A DNA stretch of 64,000 nucleotides from Metaphire vulgaris (lineage: Eukaryota; Annelida; Clitellata; Crassiclitellata; Megascolecidae): contig CM030862.1 in assembly GCA_018105865.1 (NCBI GenBank), positions 3,348,962 to 3,412,961 of the forward strand, written 5' to 3'. This document shows, one piece after another, positions 24,011 through 36,370 of the stretch. The notes beneath the pieces were generated by a model. The model made no database searches. It saw nothing but the letters and a program-made list of their open reading frames with translations, and was not told the origin of the DNA. Position 1 is the first letter of the stretch; the number at the start of each line of letters is the position of its first letter. The translations under genes and the position numbers were made by a program.

Positions 24011-24587
24011 GATGCGATGGTCGGGTATTAGGAGAAGAAGAAGGAGAATGAGGAGAATGCGGAGGAGGAGGAAGAAGAAGAAGAGGAGGAGAAGGAGGTT
24101 TCAAAATAAGTCGTCGATCTGCGATGGATCAATCAAACGCACAGGAAAGGCAAATCACCAATTTTGGCTTCGGCGTATTAACTGCCCCCGTGCAGAAGAG
24201 ATTCAAGAGAAGCATCCGTAGATCCCGATCTTTTACTCAATGCTGCACACTATTTGATATCCGAAGAACTGCAACTGGTCTTTATTTTTATCCGAAAATG
24301 ACAGTACAGTAGTTTTAGCATGTCACGTACAGTGTGCTTTCACGAAATATAATAGCAGACAGGACATCTCCTAACCGGATCATCATCTTCCCTTTGCAAG
24401 ACGATCTCTGTGCATCGTGTGGAACTCATCTACGCGTTCCAGTTTCTTCTGCATTTTTGAAGCGAATTCTTCAGACGAAGAAGATATAAATAGTTCCGGG
24501 GAAGATGAAGACGAATACCGTCCTTAAAAGGATTCGACTGAACCATTGCTTCTAATCAGGGCTAGTTGAATCGTCAGCCACCACATC

Positions 24588-24635
24588 CAGGGGCATAGCG
24601 ACGGAGGAAGGGGGTATATCGGTATATATATAATA

Positions 24636-24676
<41 letters not shown>

Positions 24677-24850
24677 CCCTCGGTACTTCATTCCCGAAGG
24701 TCTTATGAGAGAAAAAATTGTCCGGAGACAAAAATTAATGTGTGTTAACTCTCGTCAGGTTCTTCGAGGTCGGCCACGGAAAAAGGTCCTCGAAACGATA
24801 TTGCGTTGAAGCGCTGTATGGCCATGGACAAACGCTGAAATAGAAGCCTT

Positions 24851-24906
<56 letters not shown>

Positions 24907-25026
24907 CCAAATCAGACTACCTTAAAATTGTTGATGTGTTTTTTAAGATTTTCAAAGTGTTCAAGATTTATACCCCACCCCCAAATCACGTTATACCCCC
25001 AAATCAAATTCGTGGCTACGTCCCTG
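24588..25026 (+). mobile_element. hAT-like MITE family 1, copy D, with AT-bounded insert
   Basis: Perfect octamer ACCACATC at 24580-24587 and 25027-25034. It is 439 bp instead of about 185 because the TATATCGGTATATATA part has expanded into two TA microsatellites (about 24639-24674 and 24852-24904) around a 177-bp unrelated segment. Confidence 0.9.
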
Positions 25027-25227
25027 ACCACATCTTCTACTTCTTCTTTTCGACTATTCTAAGATGGGTCAACTCGAGCGCGTTTAACCAAAAATTAATC
25101 CATCGCAATATTATAATATTATTAATTAATTATCGAATGTTATAGTAATCTATATCTTAAATGAACTTCAGTCTTAAACCGACCGAATGTTAGCTAAAAT
25201 CAGGACCCACACACATTAGATTACACC

Positions 25228-25455
25228 TAGGGTTGTAACTTTTCCGGAAAAGTAGAATGCCCGAAATTATTCCGGAAATTTCCGGAAGTTTCCGGAAAAA
25301 TGCAACCGGAAGCGCCGCGTGCATGTCCATAAAAACATACATAGCGCTACAATCCTGACAGTTGTTAACAAATGCCCAACAAATGAATAGTAATAAATAG
25401 TAATAATGATAATAAAAATAATAATAAATAGTAGTAATAGTAATAAATAGTAATA

Positions 25456-25488
<33 letters not shown>

Positions 25489-25671
25489 TAATAATAAAAA
25501 TAATAATAATAATAATAAACAGTAATAATAATAATAATAAATAATAATAATAATAATAATAATAGTAATCAACTTTCCGGAATTATTCCGAAAAAGTCCC
25601 CTCTCATTTTCCGAAAATTTCCAGAATAATTCCGGAGGAAATTTTCTGAAATTTCCGAGCTCACATCCCTA
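25228..25671. mobile_element. hAT-like element with TTCCGGAA array
   Basis: Perfect octamer ATTACACC at 25220-25227 and 25672-25679. Ends TAGGGTTGTAAC and the inverse of TAGGGATGTGAG match hAT TAGGGxTG termini. TTCCGGAA-type palindromes are repeated at both ends, and an AAT-rich microsatellite fills the middle (25386-25568). Confidence 0.92.
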
Positions 25672-25775
25672 ATTACACCAGATGTCTGGCGACGTTGATG
25701 ACTAATTGTCGACAGCCATGTTATCAACCATCAGACTCGGGGAATTTAATTAGGATCAGCAATATTGCCAATCAG

Positions 25776-25972
25776 CAGGGCCTGTTTTAAGATAAAATTA
25801 TCACTGCACTAAACTCAGAAAATTTGTGGACATCCGCGCAAAAAAACAAAGAAAAAAGGTCGTCCGGAAAATTTAGCACTTCACAAAGCACAGAAAATTG
25901 CATTTTACCACTGCACATTCTCATTTTATCACTGCACATTTTGTGCATCACTGCACGTTCAAACAGGCCCAG
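25776..25972 (+). mobile_element. small MITE (CAGGGCCTGTTT)
   Basis: Inverted ends AGGGCCTGTTT and AAACAGGCCC. Flanking octamers CCAATCAG and GCAATAAG agree at six of eight positions. Same interior as 12615 and 14369. Confidence 0.8.
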
Positions 25973-26274
25973 GCAATAAGAACTATACTCCCATGGCTAA
26001 AAGCAGCTCCTGAACTCTGCAACACTCGACTGGGAGACTGCTAATTCTGTGGAAATACGAGGGAGGGGGTAAATACCGCCATTAATTAACAGCAGGCCTA
26101 CAATCTACATCTAACAAACTAGACACTGAGGAGGGTGGGAGGAAAATTTGCGCGACGACCGTTGAATGACCACTGATCAGTCAGTGGGAGTTGACCAGTT
26201 AGACAGAGAGTTTTGACATTTGGAAGCCAAATGGACAAGAAGGTATCGGATGAGTGGTCGGGGACTCAAATTAG

Positions 26275-26405
26275 CAGAGATGTAGCAAGTACACAATATT
26301 TCAAGTACAAGTACGAGTACAAGTGCCTGGTCTCCAAGTACTAGTACCGAAAACTTGTACTCAAATACAACTCGAGTACAAGTACAAGGAAGTACTACAT
26401 CTTTA
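26275..26405. mobile_element. hAT-like element with AAGTAC array
   Basis: Perfect octamer CAAATTAG at 26267-26274 and 26406-26413. Ends CAGAGATGTAGC and CTACATCTTTA. The interior is nearly all AAGTAC/GTACTT words. It is 131 bp. Confidence 0.85.
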
Positions 26406-26770
26406 CAAATTAGCCTTACAACTGCACTCGATAGCGTGTATGTGAATACCTCCATACCGTAGACCATACGCACTAATAATATTACCCTGCCACACAACGC
26501 ATTTTTCGGGTGGGCCAGCCACAGGGTAGGTCACGTATTTTTTAGGTAGGCCAGACAACGTTTTGGGTAGGCCAGGGTCTACCCGGCTTAGACCTAGAAC
26601 CGCCCCTGGAACAAGGTGAACGATTCCATCAGGATATCAAGGACATGTAGCAAAGATATCAGGGACACTGGAATGTCGGGATGATGGCCGACTATTGCTG
26701 GAATCTAAAACGAGAGTGTGACATAAGCACGAAAGGAAGAATATCTAGAAGGCGTGTACTACTTACTATT

Positions 26771-26834
26771 ATATACTACTACTACTATTACTACTACTAC
26801 TACTACTATTACTACTACTACTACTACTACTACT
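26771..26834. repeat. (TAC)n microsatellite
   Basis: TAC/CTA triplets with two TAT interruptions. Confidence 0.95.
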
Positions 26835-27158
26835 TTTTACCTAAATGGGTTTTCCTCAACAAATCATAAAATTCGGTTTTTAAAAATTATGTGTTGTAAT
26901 TGACAAAACGAGAATTAATTTTAAATTTTTCTTTGTTACAAGCACAAGTTGCTTGGTCTGTATGGACGACGCTTTAGTTTTAGTCTTATTTCAATAAAAG
27001 TTGGAATGTTCAGTATGATTTTGCCCTAAGAAACCTTACATGATAGAGGAAAAACGGTTGCTATATTTGGAATTAGCACATAAAAGTACTATAAAATCAC
27101 ATGGAAAATTCAAAACGTCGGACAAAAATAAAACTTGCAGCATTGTGTTATCAAGCAC

Positions 27159-27658
27159 CAGTGTTGTAAAGTATTTAAATACTTACAGTATTTAAATACT
27201 ATTTAAATACTTTGTCCAGTATTTATGAAAGTATTTAAATACTCATCCAAAATTAAGTATTTAAATAGTATTTAAATACCATAGAGTATTTAGATGTATT
27301 TAAGAAATTTAAATACTTTGGATTTATTGCAATTTTCACGTAATTATAACGTTTCTTATAGACTGTTCATTTTTACATTTTCTTTACTGATGGTTTTAGA
27401 CAGTTGAACAGTTAAGTAGGTCTACATTGACATTGTTAGAAATAATTTTAACTAACATTTCTTTACACAAAAATACGGTTGTGGCGAATCGTGTCAAATA
27501 CATATCAAGTATTTTTAAAAGTATTTAAACCTTATTTGCCAGTATTTAAATACTTACCCTGGTATTTGGGTATTTAAATACTATTTAAATACTACCTGAG
27601 AACCAAGTATTTATGAAAGTATTTAAATACTTTCAGTGGAGTATTTATTACAACACTG
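27159..27658. mobile_element. hAT-like element with AGTATTTAAATACT array
   Basis: Perfect octamer TCAAGCAC at 27151-27158 and 27659-27666. Inverted ends CAGTGTTGTAA and TTACAACACTG. The 14-bp palindrome or halves of it occur many times in both end regions. It is 500 bp and non-coding. Confidence 0.93.
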
Positions 27659-27737
27659 TCAAGCACATACTTATCTTCTGTGACCCACCGCGTCGTATGT
27701 CGAAAGAATCCGCATTTTGGGTCAGAAAAACCAGGGC

Positions 27738-27921
27738 CAGGGTTATTTCTAGGATTTTCAATTTGGGGGTGGGTCGGTAAATTCTGGTATGCCTGCCAAA
27801 AAGTCTGACAAACAAAAAAGTGGTCATCCCATAGCTGAAATTAGGGGGGTTTGAGAGATCGGTCTCAAATTGCGGGGTGTTGGTGGTGGGGTGTGTGTTA
27901 GGGAGTGTAAAAATATCCCTG
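27738..27921 (+). mobile_element. hAT-like MITE family 3, copy
   Basis: Perfect octamer ACCAGGGC at 27730-27737 and 27922-27929. Starts CAGGGTTATTTCTAGG and ends AATATCCCTG. The interior has TCTGACAAACAAAAAAGTGG. Confidence 0.92.
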
Positions 27922-28304
27922 ACCAGGGCATGTACAGATTACAGAAGATAACATGCCAAAAATTGACATAACTCCCACACATATCATCAGGCATTGCGAA
28001 TTACTGCAAATCTGACACTGCTAATACTAATAGCTAGTAGCACCAGTTCATTACAGATTACCATGGAAACGGCTAGCAGGCACGTAAGTAAGTAAATTTT
28101 CGTGAATTTCTATAGCGCTTTCAAAAGCAGCACCTCCAGTAGCTCCTTATTCCTTTGCGCTTCAGCGAAATACCAGCTGCAGCCGTTGCCATGACAACAG
28201 TTCTGGCGTGACAAAGCGATGGATTTGAATAAAGAGATCAAAATTTATTTAATTTAAAGAGTCACTGCACAACTCGTGAATGCACGTTGGGTATACCGTG
28301 TATG

Positions 28305-28618
28305 GAAGTGGCGTAGCCAGGATTTTCCGAAGAGGGAGTTACAAACGAACGACCGTTTCCATCTTCGAAAAAATCCTGACAAGCAAAAAATCTCGTCACC
28401 TATTATTTTGCTATATGTTCATCTCTGCTTCTTTTTATCTTTTTTGCTACCTTAAACCAGATTTTGGCGCCCCTCCACCCACAGAATAATAACACGCAAT
28501 AAAAAGTTTTAACTAAGAGGCTTAACCCCCAACCAAAGGGGTTTAACCCTCAACCAAGAGGGTTTAACCCCAACCAAGGGGTTTAACCCCAACCCCACCC
28601 ACTTTTGCTACACCACTG
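28305..28618 (+). mobile_element. hAT-like MITE family 5, copy
   Basis: AAGTGGCGTAGCCAGGATT on the left, TACACCACTG on the right. AACCAAGGGGTTTAACCCC variants are tandemly repeated at 28510-28590, an internal expansion not seen in the 20271 copy. Confidence 0.75.
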
Positions 28619-28990
28619 CCGTATAGGAAGGCAAGTGGATGGTATCGTTTTTATTAATGTAAAGCCAAAATCTATGCTCAAAGTTTAGAGTTTCGCCGGT
28701 CTACAACTATACAACACTTTGAATTTAAAAGTATTGCATTCAAGCTTACAGCAAGATGCAGTTAATATTTTCTTTTGATTTGTAACCTAACTTGTAAATT
28801 CTAACAAATATTTTCACGTACGCTTAAACTGACGGTGATTATATCCCAGATGGTATACATCCCCATGTGCATGGAATTTATTCTGATAGGAAATACAGTC
28901 AAATAGAGATAATAATGGCTACGAGTGTGAATGATTTTAAAATAAACCTCATAAACCTCAGTGCTAGAGGATACTAGATTTGGATGGGTG
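28619..28990. other. intergenic stretch, nothing recognised
   Basis: AT-rich, unique-looking sequence with no coding or RNA pattern. Confidence 0.5.
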
Positions 28991-28992
28991 CA

Positions 28993-29042
28993 ACAATGGT
29001 TCTAACACAGGACAGACCCTACTGAACCACTCTAAACCTTGC

Positions 29043-29106
<64 letters not shown>
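28993..29106. repeat. SINE-tail hairpin with (ATT)n
   Basis: ATGGTTCTAACACAGG ... ACTGAACCACT folds as a hairpin and leads through CTAAACCTTGC directly into ATT repeats. Confidence 0.8.
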
Positions 29107-29108
<2 letters not shown>

Positions 29109-29394
29109 ATTTAATACTGATCAAAACAATAAATGTTAGCGACATCTATCGAGTACGGCTGCGTTTAACAAGTCTTCGGTTTTGAAAGTGGTTTAAACGA
29201 TCGATTCAAATCCTAAATAGCAATTCAATGTACAATTATAACCATTGAGTATTGTCACCATTGTGCTTCATACTGCTTTGATTAATTAATTATACCATTG
29301 CAACCTATTTTAGAATAGATGACACGCTGGGACATTAGCTTATCAGTTACTCAGTTACTTCGTAAGCTCCATACAGACAGGAACGGGGCCCGTC

Positions 29395-29570
29395 CAGGGT
29401 TATTTCTAGGATTATCGATTGGGGGTAGGGGGTAGGTAAATTCTGGGGTCCCCTGCCAAAAAAGTCTGACAAGCAAAAGAGGTCATCCCATAGCTTAAAT
29501 TAGAGGGTGTCGGTCTCAAATTGGGGTGCGCAGGCTGTTGGGAGTGTTAGGGGATGTAAAAATAGCCCTG
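29395..29570 (+). mobile_element. hAT-like MITE family 3, copy
   Basis: Perfect octamer GGCCCGTC at 29387-29394 and 29571-29578. Starts CAGGGTTATTTCTAGG and ends AATAGCCCTG. Contains GACAAGCAAAAGAGGTCATC. Confidence 0.93.
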
Positions 29571-30054
29571 GGCCCGTCCCCTATTAGGACGGTGAAATTC
29601 GTTCAAAACCGGTGGGTAGTTGGGGTGGGCGGGGGAGGCAAAGGGTAGCATTAGATCGAGGTAGATGCACCAGACAGCAGACTTTTAAGCGTTTGAGAAA
29701 TTGAGGCGACCACTTTTTTGCGCATCAAGACTATATTGGGTCGGAAAATGTCGGAAATGTCCCTATTCTTCTGGAATCCTGGCTCCGCCACTGCATTGAT
29801 CATACTGCAGAATACAGATTACAGTGTACATTAGCTAGTAAACGTAAAGCACTTAGGCCTAATGCTGCAGTGTAAATAATTTTCTTACTGACTTTATCGT
29901 AAAGTTCCGTGAATATATTCGCCGGGAGTTCCACGGCTTATAGAGTTCATTCGATCGGTTATTTGTTAATATTATTCTTCTATTTGCTGATTAATTATTC
30001 AGAGTAATCTTCTTAATAATTGCTCATTAATTGTAACCAGAGATAATGTACATG

Positions 30055-30056
<2 letters not shown>
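29571..30056. other. MITE debris and AT-rich sequence
   Basis: 29620-29795 ends GGAATCCTGGCTCCGCCACTG, a worn MITE right end, and holds GCGACCACTTTTTTGCGCATC, a variant of the shared motif. The rest is AT-rich with no gene seen. Confidence 0.5.
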
Positions 30057-30120
<64 letters not shown>

Positions 30121-30178
30121 TATGTATATATATATATATAAATATGTGTGTGTGTGTGTATATATATATTATATATAT
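30057..30178. repeat. (TA)n/(GA)n/(TG)n compound microsatellite
   Basis: TA to about 30094, GA to 30121, then TA and TG mixtures. Confidence 0.95.
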
Positions 30179-30271
30179 TGGATACTATCAAGTTTTGTAC
30201 TTGTAGATGTAAAGACAAGAAGACAAACTAACCTACCAGAGGACAAGAGAGCAGATAATGAGATCACACAG

Positions 30272-30541
<270 letters not shown>

Positions 30542-30837
30542 TTGCACCTCAATATACTCTTGACCTTCGTCCTCTAAGTGAGTTCCAGTATAAGTGAAGC
30601 TGGTTTTGCCTAACTCACCTTGTGCACCAGCCTATAAAATGTTAATCCGCCACTAACTCCCAACCTAGTACAATACAATATTTTGTTTTGTGCCTTATGG
30701 TAAAATCTGGTAAAATCACTCATTGTGGATGACCTTTTTTGCTCGTCAAGTCTTTTTGGGGGGACGAAAAGGGGTCTGACCTCTGACCTCCTGACTTTAT
30801 GAACGATTTTATCCCCCAATGTTGACGCCAGGTTTAC

Positions 30838-31289
30838 GCCACTGCACTTCTGCGATTTTGTAACGTGCCGAGACTTTAATCATAGCACGTAATATCAAAC
30901 TAATCATTAAATAATGCATTAGGCCATCTGGCGAACGTTAGCTAAAAATAATCCTTTGAGTTTTGAATAAATGGCAAAACAAAAGCTCGTATTCACATTC
31001 TAGTGAAAATATGACAAATATATTTTAAAAATTATTTCTATTTTGCCAAATAAGGCAAAAGGAAGAAGTAGATTTAACATTTCTTTAAAATTATCTTTTA
31101 TACATTTAGCCAGGAACATACCTTAGTTACGCGACTGAAAAATCCTATGAGTATGGCAAAATCGCTTAACCGTCAAGTTCCACATGCTCGAAGTATTTAA
31201 ATTCCCTATTGTTAGTGGAGTTTCAGAGCAAAATGGTTGGAATACGCTTTCCTTGCGTTATTGCAAAATAAGACTAATTTTTAAAAGTA
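30838..31289 (+). mobile_element. left part of an older element, split by the 5.6-kb insertion
   Basis: GTAACGTGCCGAGAC, TGCATTAGGCCATCTGGCGA and TTCCCTATTGTTAGTGGAG match 11390-11800 and 52960-53350. The continuation of the 52391-54146 relative resumes at 36912, on the far side of the large inverted element. Confidence 0.8.
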
Positions 31290-31365
31290 CCGGTGTCGTA
31301 TAAATTTATTTCCGCCATAAAATTATTTTTAGGGCCTGCGGTTGCTAGGGAAATAAAATTATGCA

Positions 31366-32330
31366 TACGTATAAATTTATTTCCGTATAAATTTATTTCC
31401 GCCTATCAACATAATATCTAAAAATAGCTTTAATTTTAATGCACATGGTTAGTAGCAGGCAATAACTTTATTTTCTACATATAACTATATAGCCTGCTGT
31501 TGGTGGGGAAATAAAATTATAACCGGTAATAAATTTATTTCTATCTTCTGTCTATCTATACCTGTGCATAGCATTGGCTGGAAATGAAATCATATCCTAT
31601 GGATGATAAATTTATTTCCTACCTATCTACACATAGCTATATAGCCTACTGATGGCAGGGAAATAACATTATAGCCGGTTATAAATTTATTTCCTAGTCT
31701 ACGGTCTATCTATACCTGTATATAGCATTGGTTGGAAATGAAATGATATCCCATGGGTAATAAATTTATTTCCTAGGAAATAAAATTATAACCGGTAATA
31801 AATTTATTTCTTATCTATCTATACCTGAGTATATCATTGGTTGGAAATGAAATGATATCCCATGGGTAATAAATTTATTTCCTAGGAAATAAAATTATAA
31901 CCGGTAATAAATTTATTTCCTATCTATCTATACCTGTGTATAGCATTGGTTGGAAATGAAATGATATCCCATGGGTAGGCTAATCAATTTATTTCCTAGG
32001 AAATAAAATTATAACCGGTAATAAATTTATTTCCTATCAATCTATACCTGTATATAGCATTGGTTGGAAATGATATCCTATGGGTAATAAATTTATTTCC
32101 TAGGAAATAAAATTATAGCCGGCTATAAATTTATTTCCTAGTCTACTGTCTATCTATACCTGTGTATAGCATTGGTTGGAAATGAAGTGATATGCCATGG
32201 GTAATAAATTTATTTCCTAGGAAATAAAATTATAACCGGTAATAAATTTATTTCCTATCTATCTATACCTGTATATAGCATTGGTTGGAAATGATATCCT
32301 ATGGGTAATAAATTTATTTCCTACCTATCT
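31366..32330 (+). repeat. left array, seven units
   Basis: Each unit contains TATAGCATTGGTTGGAAATG, a CCATGGG or CTATGGG word, TAATAAATTTATTTCCTAGG, AAATAAAATTATAACCGG and CTATCTATACCTG. I count seven TAGCATTGG/TATCATTGG words. The GGAAATAAATTTATTTCC palindrome is the recurring core. Confidence 0.9.
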
Positions 32331-32470
32331 ATTTCATTGGCACTTGGCATTTTGGCGTTATCTTGATGGTATTAACTGAAAAACGGATTTCAATTTCCCA
32401 CGAAAAAGCATAGTTGAAAAAATGCTTCAGTAGAGTAATATATATTGAATGCTATCCTTAGCAACAAGAG

Positions 32471-32896
32471 ATGGCCTTCATTAAAGTGACGAGAAAGATA
32501 CTACCAACAGACGATAAAATGCGTTTCCGGATTAGAAATCTCAATAGGCCTATCAGTTTATCCTCTGTGTATAAGTCGACATTTAAAAGACGATTTATGA
32601 CGAAGCGCCAGAGAAAAAACATGACATTTGTCGAAACAATTATTATCAGAACAACGATCATTAAATAAAGATCAGCTGTGCTAGAACAATGGCAAATCAT
32701 TGGCATATTTGAAGTGAAATGCATGATTCAATTTTTAGTAGCATCCGCATTTGAAAATAAGTGTAAGCGGTCTGTTGTAGATGATCAATATCGACTTAAA
32801 CTGTTAAACATACTCAAGACCACCCGTAGTGAGTTTACCGGAAAATGCGATTCTTTTGCGATTGATAAGCCGCTGATTATATGCAGATACGATTAG
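32471..32896 (+). pseudogene. decayed reading frame in the core of the 5.6-kb element
   Basis: Two open segments in the same frame are separated by a single TAA at 32666-32668, giving about 141 codons from ATG 32471 to 32896. The first is basic (KSTFKRRFMTKRQRKN) and the second mixed (DDQYRLKLLNILKTTRSEF). I do not recognise a domain. Its position between the arrays makes it the best candidate for an element-encoded protein remnant. Confidence 0.35.
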
Positions 32897-33121
32897 ACTT
32901 AGCAAGCAATAATGCTGATAATGGCTATCTTATAATAATAACTATACGATTTCATATGAAGCATTGATTGGGAGGAAGTGAAGAAGAGGAGGCGAAGGGA
33001 AGAAAACCACAAAAGTACTTTAAACACAATATTCAAGTAATGCTGGTGCTACATAATTCCAGTTCTTAATGAACAATACTAGCAACTACCATAAGCACCG
33101 ACTAAGCCTAAATTCATCTTT

Positions 33122-33493
33122 GGAGTCGTCCATAAATTACGTCACGCGATTTTTGGCACTCCCTTACGTAACGCGACGTCACAAAACGTCGGACCCCCTA
33201 AAATATGACGTCACAGGGGCCGACCTCCCCCCCCCCGAATTTTCATCTTTCGAAAAGACTTGACAAGCAAGAAATGGCCATCCTTGTATTTTTTCCTCTC
33301 GAAAAACCATGACAAGCAAAAAAGGTCATAATTGTATTTTTCCTCTCCAAAATCCCTTACAAACAAAAATGTCAAAGGTAATCACCTAAAAAATTTTGCG
33401 GGACGTCACATTTACGGAACCCCGTCCTCACACATCGTCACAAATGGCCGGACCCCTCCCCTAACCGCGCGTTATGTAATTTATAGACGAGCC
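33122..33493 (+). mobile_element. MITE with GTCGTCCATAAATTACGT ends
   Basis: GGAGTCGTCCATAAATTACG on the left faces the inverse TATGTAATTTATAGACGAGC on the right. The interior holds GACAAGCAAAAAAGGTCAT (33311-33329) and related words. It is nested in the core of the 5.6-kb element. Confidence 0.75.
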
Positions 33494-33551
33494 CTTAGTC
33501 TACTATATCTTACTCAAAAACCTAACCACAACAGAAGGCTATGTTTATATG

Positions 33552-34407
33552 CAGGGCCGTTTTATCTACTGGGCACAGTGGGCACTGTGCCCAAGGCCTA
33601 CGACCTTTTCAGGAGCCTACGAAAGTCAGATGTATATGGAGAACATGAAGGAGTAAAAAATAGGCCATGGCAGAAATTGCAGTCTTGCAGATACAAATTT
33701 AATAACGTTTAACTCTAGCAGTCACAAACAGTATAATATCTATTAATATGAGCACTTGAGCAGAGTTACGATATGTAAACCTTTTTGGTCTTTTTTCATA
33801 AGCAAGCAAAGTCACTTATGATGTCCTCAAATGTCATTTCCCGCATCGTCTTTTACGAATGAAAGTAGTGCCAGGGAGGATAGTCATGTTTATCTTATCG
33901 TTGACCGAAGATAAGTTTTTATAAGTTTCAGTTTGGAAAATGAACGTTCACCTTTACAACTTGTTCCAAAAATTGAAAGGTAGATTCGGAAAGCAATATT
34001 AACATTTGGAAAACGTATCACCATCCTATTCTTTATTTGAGCCATAGGCCAAGCATTTCAGCCACTCTTTTAATCTTGCCAAATATTTGTGAAAATAGAA
34101 GAAAGTCGTCAGTAATTGCCTCTTCCAGATCTGATGGATAAACCATAATTAGTGCCTTGGCTTTAGAAACTGTTTCATCAGTTGACAGAAGAAAGTTGAA
34201 CTAGATTTGAATTTTGACATCGAAAACTGAGGAGGGTGCATTCCAAAATCATTATTAAACATGAAGTCATAAAATAATGCGAAAGTGTTTAACTTTAAAG
34301 TTTAACCCACAGTTGGTTGCGTAGTTGGCAACTTGGAGGTTTCAAGTTGAGGAGGGCCTACGATTATGAGAGTGCCCAGGGCCTACGAAGACTTTCAACC
34401 GGCCCTG
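33552..34407 (+). mobile_element. 856-bp hAT-like element (CAGGGCCGTTTTAT)
   Basis: Octamers TTTATATG (33544-33551) and CTTATATG (34408-34415) differ at one base. Ends CAGGGCCGTT and AACCGGCCCTG. Near the ends are GTGCCCAAGGCCTACGA and its counterpart GTGCCCAGGGCCTACGA in direct orientation. No intact transposase frame. Confidence 0.8.
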
Positions 34408-34439
34408 CTTATATGTGTATATGGTTAGGACATGATTTT

Positions 34440-36070
34440 CTTTCCAACCAATGCTACATGATGCAGGTATAGATAGATAGGAAATAAATTTATAACCGGC
34501 TATAATTGTATTTCCTAGGAAATAAATTTATTACCCATAGGATATCATTTCCAACCAATGCTATAAACAGATATAGATAGACCGTAGACTAGGAAATAAA
34601 TTTATAACCGGTTATAATTGTATTTCCTAGGAAATAAATTTATAACCGGCTATAATTTTATTTCCTAGGAAATAAATTTATTACCCATAGGATATCATTT
34701 CCAACCAATGCTATAAACAAGTATAGATAGACAGTAGACTCGGAAATAAATTTATAACCGGCTATAATTTTATTTCCTAGGAAATAAATTTATTACCCAT
34801 AGGTTATCATTTCCAACCAATGCTATACACAGGTATAGATAGACCGTAGACTAGGAAATAAATTTATAACCGGCTATAATTTTATTTCCTAGGAAATAAA
34901 TTTATTACCCATAGGATATCATTTCCAACCAATGCTATAAACAGGTATAGATGGACCGTAGACTAGGAAATAAATTTATAACCGCTATAATTTTATTTCC
35001 TAGGATATAGATTTATTACCCATAGGATATCATTTCCAACCAATGCTATAAACAGGTATAGATGGACCGTAGAGTAGGAAATAAATTTATAACCGGCTAT
35101 AATTTTATTTCCTAGGAAATAAATTTATAACCTAGGAAATAAATTTATAACCGGCTATAATTTTATTTCCTAGAAAATAAATTTATTACCCATAGAATAT
35201 CATTTCCAACCAATGCTATACATAGGTATAGTAGACCGTAGACTAGGAAATAAATTTATAACCGGCTATAATTTTATTTCCTAGGAAATAAATTTATTAC
35301 CCATAGGATATCATTTCCAACCAATGCTATAAACAGGTATAGATGGACCGTAGACTAGGAAATAAATTTATAACCGCTATAATTTTATTTCCTAGGAAAT
35401 AAATTTATTACCCATAGGATATCATTTCCAACCAATGCTATAAACAGGTATAGATGGACCGTAGAGTAGGAAATAAATTTGTAACCGGCTATAATTTTAT
35501 TTCCTAGGAAATAAATTTATAACCTAGGAAATAAATTTATAACCGGCTATAATTTTATTTCCTAGGAAATAAATTTATTACCCATAGAACATCATTTCAA
35601 ACCAATGCTATACACAGGTATAGATAGACCGTAGACTAGGAAATAAATTTATAACCGGCTATAAATTTATTTCTTAGGAAATAAATTTATTACCAATTGG
35701 ATATCATTTCCAACCAATGCTATAAACAGGTATAGATGGACCGTAGACTAGGAAATAAATTTATAACCGGCTATAATTTTATTTCCTAGGAAATAAATTT
35801 ATAACCTAGGAAATAAATTTATAACCGGCTATAATTTTCTTTCCTAGGAAATAAATTTATTACCCATAGAATATCATTTCCAACCAATGCTATAAACAGG
35901 TATAGATAGACCGTATACTAGGAAATAAATTTATAACCGGCTATAATTTTATTTCCTAGGAAATAAATTTATTACCCATAGGTTATCATTTCCAACCAAT
36001 GCTATACACAGGTATAGATAGACCGTAGACTAGGAAATAAATTTATAACCGACTATAATTTCATTTCCTC
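34440..36070 (-). repeat. right array, thirteen inverted units
   Basis: Units are the reverse complement of the left array, with CATTTCCAACCAATGCTATA, GGTATAGATAG, CCGTAGACTAGG and AAATAAATTTATAACCGGC. I count thirteen CCAATGCTA words. Unit lengths vary between about 105 and 170 bp, because some units carry an extra TAACCTAGGAAATAAATTTA. Confidence 0.9.
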
Positions 36071-36317
36071 ACTATATAGTTACGTGTAGATAGGCAGGAA
36101 AGTTTAGACCTTAAAATCTTTCCAACTGATCTGGTATCGCTAAACAATTATATATATACAGTTCAGGCGGCCATAAAGTATATTTTTCCTCAATGGATAA
36201 TGCAAATTTTCTACTTTTTACAGATACCGTTAATAATTGACCTGTTCAATTTGTTCAAAATTGTTCAATTTGGGTTTTGTGCGCCATCGGCTGAAGCCCT
36301 GGGCATTATGATAATAA

Positions 36318-36370
36318 TAATGTGATTTTTTAGTGGTTTCTGAGGCTAAGCAAACCTGTGTGTAAACCAC
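36318..36370. repeat. SINE-tail hairpin
   Basis: ATAATAATAATGTGATTT then TAGTGGTTTCTGAGGC ... GTGTAAACCACTGAT. Same tail type as at 14257, with only a short ATA run. Confidence 0.7.

Noticed and set aside
26177..26497. A 106-codon minus-strand reading frame rich in Val, Leu and Cys
   Set aside because: It lies across the AAGTAC-array hAT-like element with an exact 8-bp duplication and has no recognisable domain.
31366..36070. Regularly spaced palindromic repeats resembling a CRISPR array
   Set aside because: Units are about 110-150 bp with conserved inter-palindrome sequence, in two opposed arrays inside an inverted-repeat element. There are no unique spacers, no cas genes, and the DNA is animal.
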